This document shows positions 6,999-8,281 of a stretch of 8,281 bases of DNA, piece by piece. The position numbers and the translations under genes are program-made. Where the stretch lies: positions 1 through 8,281 of the forward strand of contig JADFHG010000145.1 of NCBI GenBank assembly GCA_022567365.1, written 5' to 3'. Numbering within the stretch: the stretch's first letter is position 1; every line of letters begins with the position of its first letter. The DNA is from Planctomycetota bacterium (GTDB lineage: Bacteria > Planctomycetota > Phycisphaerae > UBA1845). Under the pieces are notes generated by a model. The model saw only the letters and a program-made list of their open reading frames with translations. It ran no database searches and had not been told where the DNA came from.

Positions 6999-7331
6999 AT
7001 GGTTACGGTTGGTATGAACTACGAGATACGGGCAGGCAAGGAAGGGCAATTCGAGAAGGTGTTCGACAGCGTCTTGGACATCATGCAGTCGCTACCGGGA
7101 CACCAGGAAACCAACCTGTTTCGGCAGGTACATAACGAACAAATGTACCTCATCGTTTCCCAGTGGGCGGACCGTGCGTCATTCGATGCGTTTATCGAGT
7201 CGGATCAGTTCAAGAAGGTCGTCGACTGGGGCAAGGAGCAGGTCCTCGCGAGCCGCCCGAAGCATGAGGTGTACGGAGATGTTTCACCATCGCCGGACGC
7301 CGCCGAGGGGTGCCCGATGCACGGAAATTAG
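6999..7331 (+). CDS. Antibiotic biosynthesis monooxygenase (ABM) family protein
   Basis: This 110-residue cytoplasmic protein has the dimeric ferredoxin-like ABM fold. An opening strand (MVTVGMNYEI) with a helix (about 15-31) is followed by PGHQETNLFRQ, the strand MYLIVSQW (49-56), and the family signature of Trp56 with an Asp-Arg-x-x-Phe-Asp-x-Phe run. Members include small cofactor-free oxygenases, heme-degrading IsdG-like enzymes and proteins of unknown role. Against IsdG, Asn7 is kept, but the positions of its catalytic Trp and His appear to be Phe65 and Val75, so IsdG-type heme cleavage is not supported. The C-terminus is a flexible stretch ending in GCPMHGN, with a Cys-Pro and a nearby His that could bind metal or heme. 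The ATG at 6999 follows GGAG (6987-6990) with an 8-nt spacer. The in-frame GTG at 6993 is too close to that site. It may share a transcript with the MFS gene. Confidence 0.85.
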   Translation: MVTVGMNYEIRAGKEGQFEKVFDSVLDIMQSLPGHQETNLFRQVHNEQMYLIVSQWADRASFDAFIESDQFKKVVDWGKEQVLASRPKHEVYGDVSPSPDAAEGCPMHGN

Positions 7332-7448
7332 CATCCCCGATTCGACTTGAATTGCACCGGCGACCCTTGAGCTACCGGGCGGGATGAGTCCACGCGCCCC
7401 GCAAACCCGGTGAAAGAGCCCGGACGGCGGTCCTGATGTTTGGCGCCT

Positions 7449-7469
7449 CGGCGGGAGCCTCGCCCGCCG
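7449..7469. repeat. GC-rich hairpin, REP-like
   Basis: CGGCGGG (7449-7455) and CCCGCCG (7463-7469) form a perfect 7-bp stem around a 7-nt loop, AGCCTCG. It lies 35 bp before the stronger palindrome at 7505, and the two may be parts of one composite element. Copy number in the genome cannot be seen here. Confidence 0.35.
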
Positions 7470-7504
7470 GTCGCATGGCAGTCCGTGGAAGAACAACCTA
7501 TCCT

Positions 7505-7534
7505 TGTGGGACCGACCGGAAAGTCGGTCCCACA
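7505..7534. repeat. Perfect 12-bp inverted repeat, REP-like element or bidirectional terminator
   Basis: TGTGGGACCGAC (7505-7516) and GTCGGTCCCACA (7523-7534) are exact inverted complements around the 6-nt loop CGGAAA. The hairpin would be very stable. It lies 173 bp past the ABM stop codon and 47 bp past the stop codon of the convergent GGDEF gene. The plus-strand flank TACTTCTTC is only mildly T-rich and the minus-strand flank AAGGATA is not, so Rho-independent termination is uncertain. A dispersed palindromic (REP-like) repeat is equally plausible. Confidence 0.6.
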
Positions 7535-7581
7535 TACTTCTTCAACGGGCTGATAGGCCGCCTGATCCACCATACACTGCG

Positions 7582-8281
7582 TCACGCGGGCGAGTCGATG
7601 CTCGTCGGTCCCTCGCTGCGATCGACGTTGCCGATTGTGAAGACCCTGTTCTTGCCCGCGCGCTTGGCCCCGCGCAGCGCGTCGTCGGCCCGCTTGAGGA
7701 GTTCTTCAGACGTCGTCGCATCCCACGGATAGGTCGCGAGCCCGCCGCTGACCGTCAGGCGCGCGATCTCATCCGGGGGAAGTTCCGACACCCTTTGCGA
7801 TTCGAGCGCTGCGGTGAACCGCCCAAGAATATCGAGCGCGCAGTCCGGATGCTTCGAGCCCGTCGTTCGCGGTCCCTTCGGATCCCAAAACAGTACGGCA
7901 AACTCGTCCCCGCCGTACCGCGCCACCACGTCCTGACTCCTGCAATGCTTGCGAAACAACTCGCCGATCGTGCGGATGATCGCGTCTCCGGCGTTGTGGC
8001 CCCATTGGTCGTTGTATCGCTTGAAATCGTCGACGTCGAACATCAGCAGCGTGACGGGAAACCGGTCCTTCGACGCCGCATCCAGGATCCGATCGAGGGC
8101 TTCACGAAGGTACCGGCGATTCGGCAGACCGCTTAGCTCGTCGGTCATCGCGCGCTCGCGCCACATGCATTGTGTGCGCGCGGCGGAGAGTATGTGCCCT
8201 GCCATTGCCGCATAGTGCGCGAGGTCTCCGACGTCGGCCGGATGAAACGGGGCGTCGATGGACGGTCCCAGGTTGACTTGC
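7582..8281 (-). CDS. GGDEF-domain diguanylate cyclase (3' part, start outside window)
   Basis: The enzyme makes the second messenger c-di-GMP from two GTP. The frame stays open from its stop codon (7582-7584) to the right edge, giving 232 visible residues. An ATG at 8205 is therefore probably internal, because the sequence upstream of it (QVNLGPSIDAPFHPADVGDL and on) continues as a domain end and linker helix. The GGDEF domain opens with DELSGLPNRR and has the metal-binding FDVDDFKRYND segment. An intact GGDEF active-site motif is encoded at 7900-7914, so catalysis is expected. RSQD, encoded at 7930-7941, lies five residues before GGDEF and matches the RxxD product-inhibition site, so feedback control by c-di-GMP is likely. 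The visible N-terminal part may be the end of a GAF-like or other sensor domain, but too little is present to say. It is convergent with the ABM gene. Confidence 0.93.
   Translation of the reverse strand, partial: QVNLGPSIDAPFHPADVGDLAHYAAMAGHILSAARTQCMWRERAMTDELSGLPNRRYLREALDRILDAASKDRFPVTLLMFDVDDFKRYNDQWGHNAGDAIIRTIGELFRKHCRSQDVVARYGGDEFAVLFWDPKGPRTTGSKHPDCALDILGRFTAALESQRVSELPPDEIARLTVSGGLATYPWDATTSEELLKRADDALRGAKRAGKNRVFTIGNVDRSEGPTSIDSPA

Larger units (their letters stand above)
7332..7581. other. Gene-free convergent intergenic region with palindromic elements
   Basis: The 250 bp between two convergent genes contain no supported reading frame. They hold two GC-rich hairpins (7449-7469 and 7505-7534) in a setting typical of dispersed palindromic intergenic elements. 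The rest shows no recognised RNA gene or promoter. Confidence 0.5.

Noticed and set aside
6146..7000. 284-residue minus-strand open frame opposite the MFS gene
   Set aside because: It is antisense to the transporter and is low-complexity Arg/Gln/Asp-rich sequence.
7504..8136. 210-residue plus-strand open frame opposite the GGDEF gene
   Set aside because: It is a shadow of the diguanylate cyclase, and it begins inside the palindromic element.

Overview
The window is about 8.3 kb of GC-rich bacterial chromosome. It holds three complete or nearly complete large genes, one small gene, and two genes cut by the window edges. The lineage cannot be fixed without a database. The overall style suggests a Planctomycetota-like organism, perhaps Phycisphaerae: a very large secreted TPR/metallopeptidase protein, genes with weak or absent Shine-Dalgarno sequences, an acidic Pro/Glu/Lys-rich secretory linker, and GC-rich palindromic intergenic elements. 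This is inference, at moderate to low confidence.

Left region (1-1700). The last 23 codons of an unidentified plus-strand gene end at 73. It is tail-to-tail with asnS (minus strand, 100-1605), which encodes asparaginyl-tRNA synthetase with a lineage-type charged helical insertion in the catalytic domain. asnS has a good sigma-70-type promoter directly upstream (TTGCGA, 17 bp, TATAAA). Its predicted +1 falls on the A of the ATG, so the mRNA may be leaderless.

Middle region (1698-5554). Upstream of asnS on the same strand lies a gene for a protein of about 1059 residues. It is exported or membrane-anchored, with an N-terminal hydrophobic segment, an acidic linker, a TPR array, an HEFTH zinc-metallopeptidase domain and a second TPR array. 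The roughly 680 bp between its preferred start and the MFS gene is a divergent regulatory region with no convincing gene.

Right region (5555-8281). A 12-helix MFS transporter is followed 70 bp later by a small antibiotic-biosynthesis-monooxygenase (ABM) fold protein with a Cys-Pro-Met-His tail. The two could be co-transcribed, but hairpin-capable dyads sit in the gap. Next comes a 250 bp gene-free stretch with two hairpins, one a perfect 12-bp inverted repeat. The window ends in the 3' part of a convergent GGDEF diguanylate cyclase gene that runs off the right edge.

The genes do not form one obvious pathway: a housekeeping synthetase, an envelope protein, a transporter with a small putative oxygenase, and a c-di-GMP signalling enzyme. 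No mobile element, CRISPR array, phage module, rRNA or tRNA was recognised. The most useful leads are the possible leaderless asnS mRNA, the AsnRS insertion, the TPR-peptidase-TPR protein, the CPMH tail of the ABM protein, and the palindromic element near 7505.
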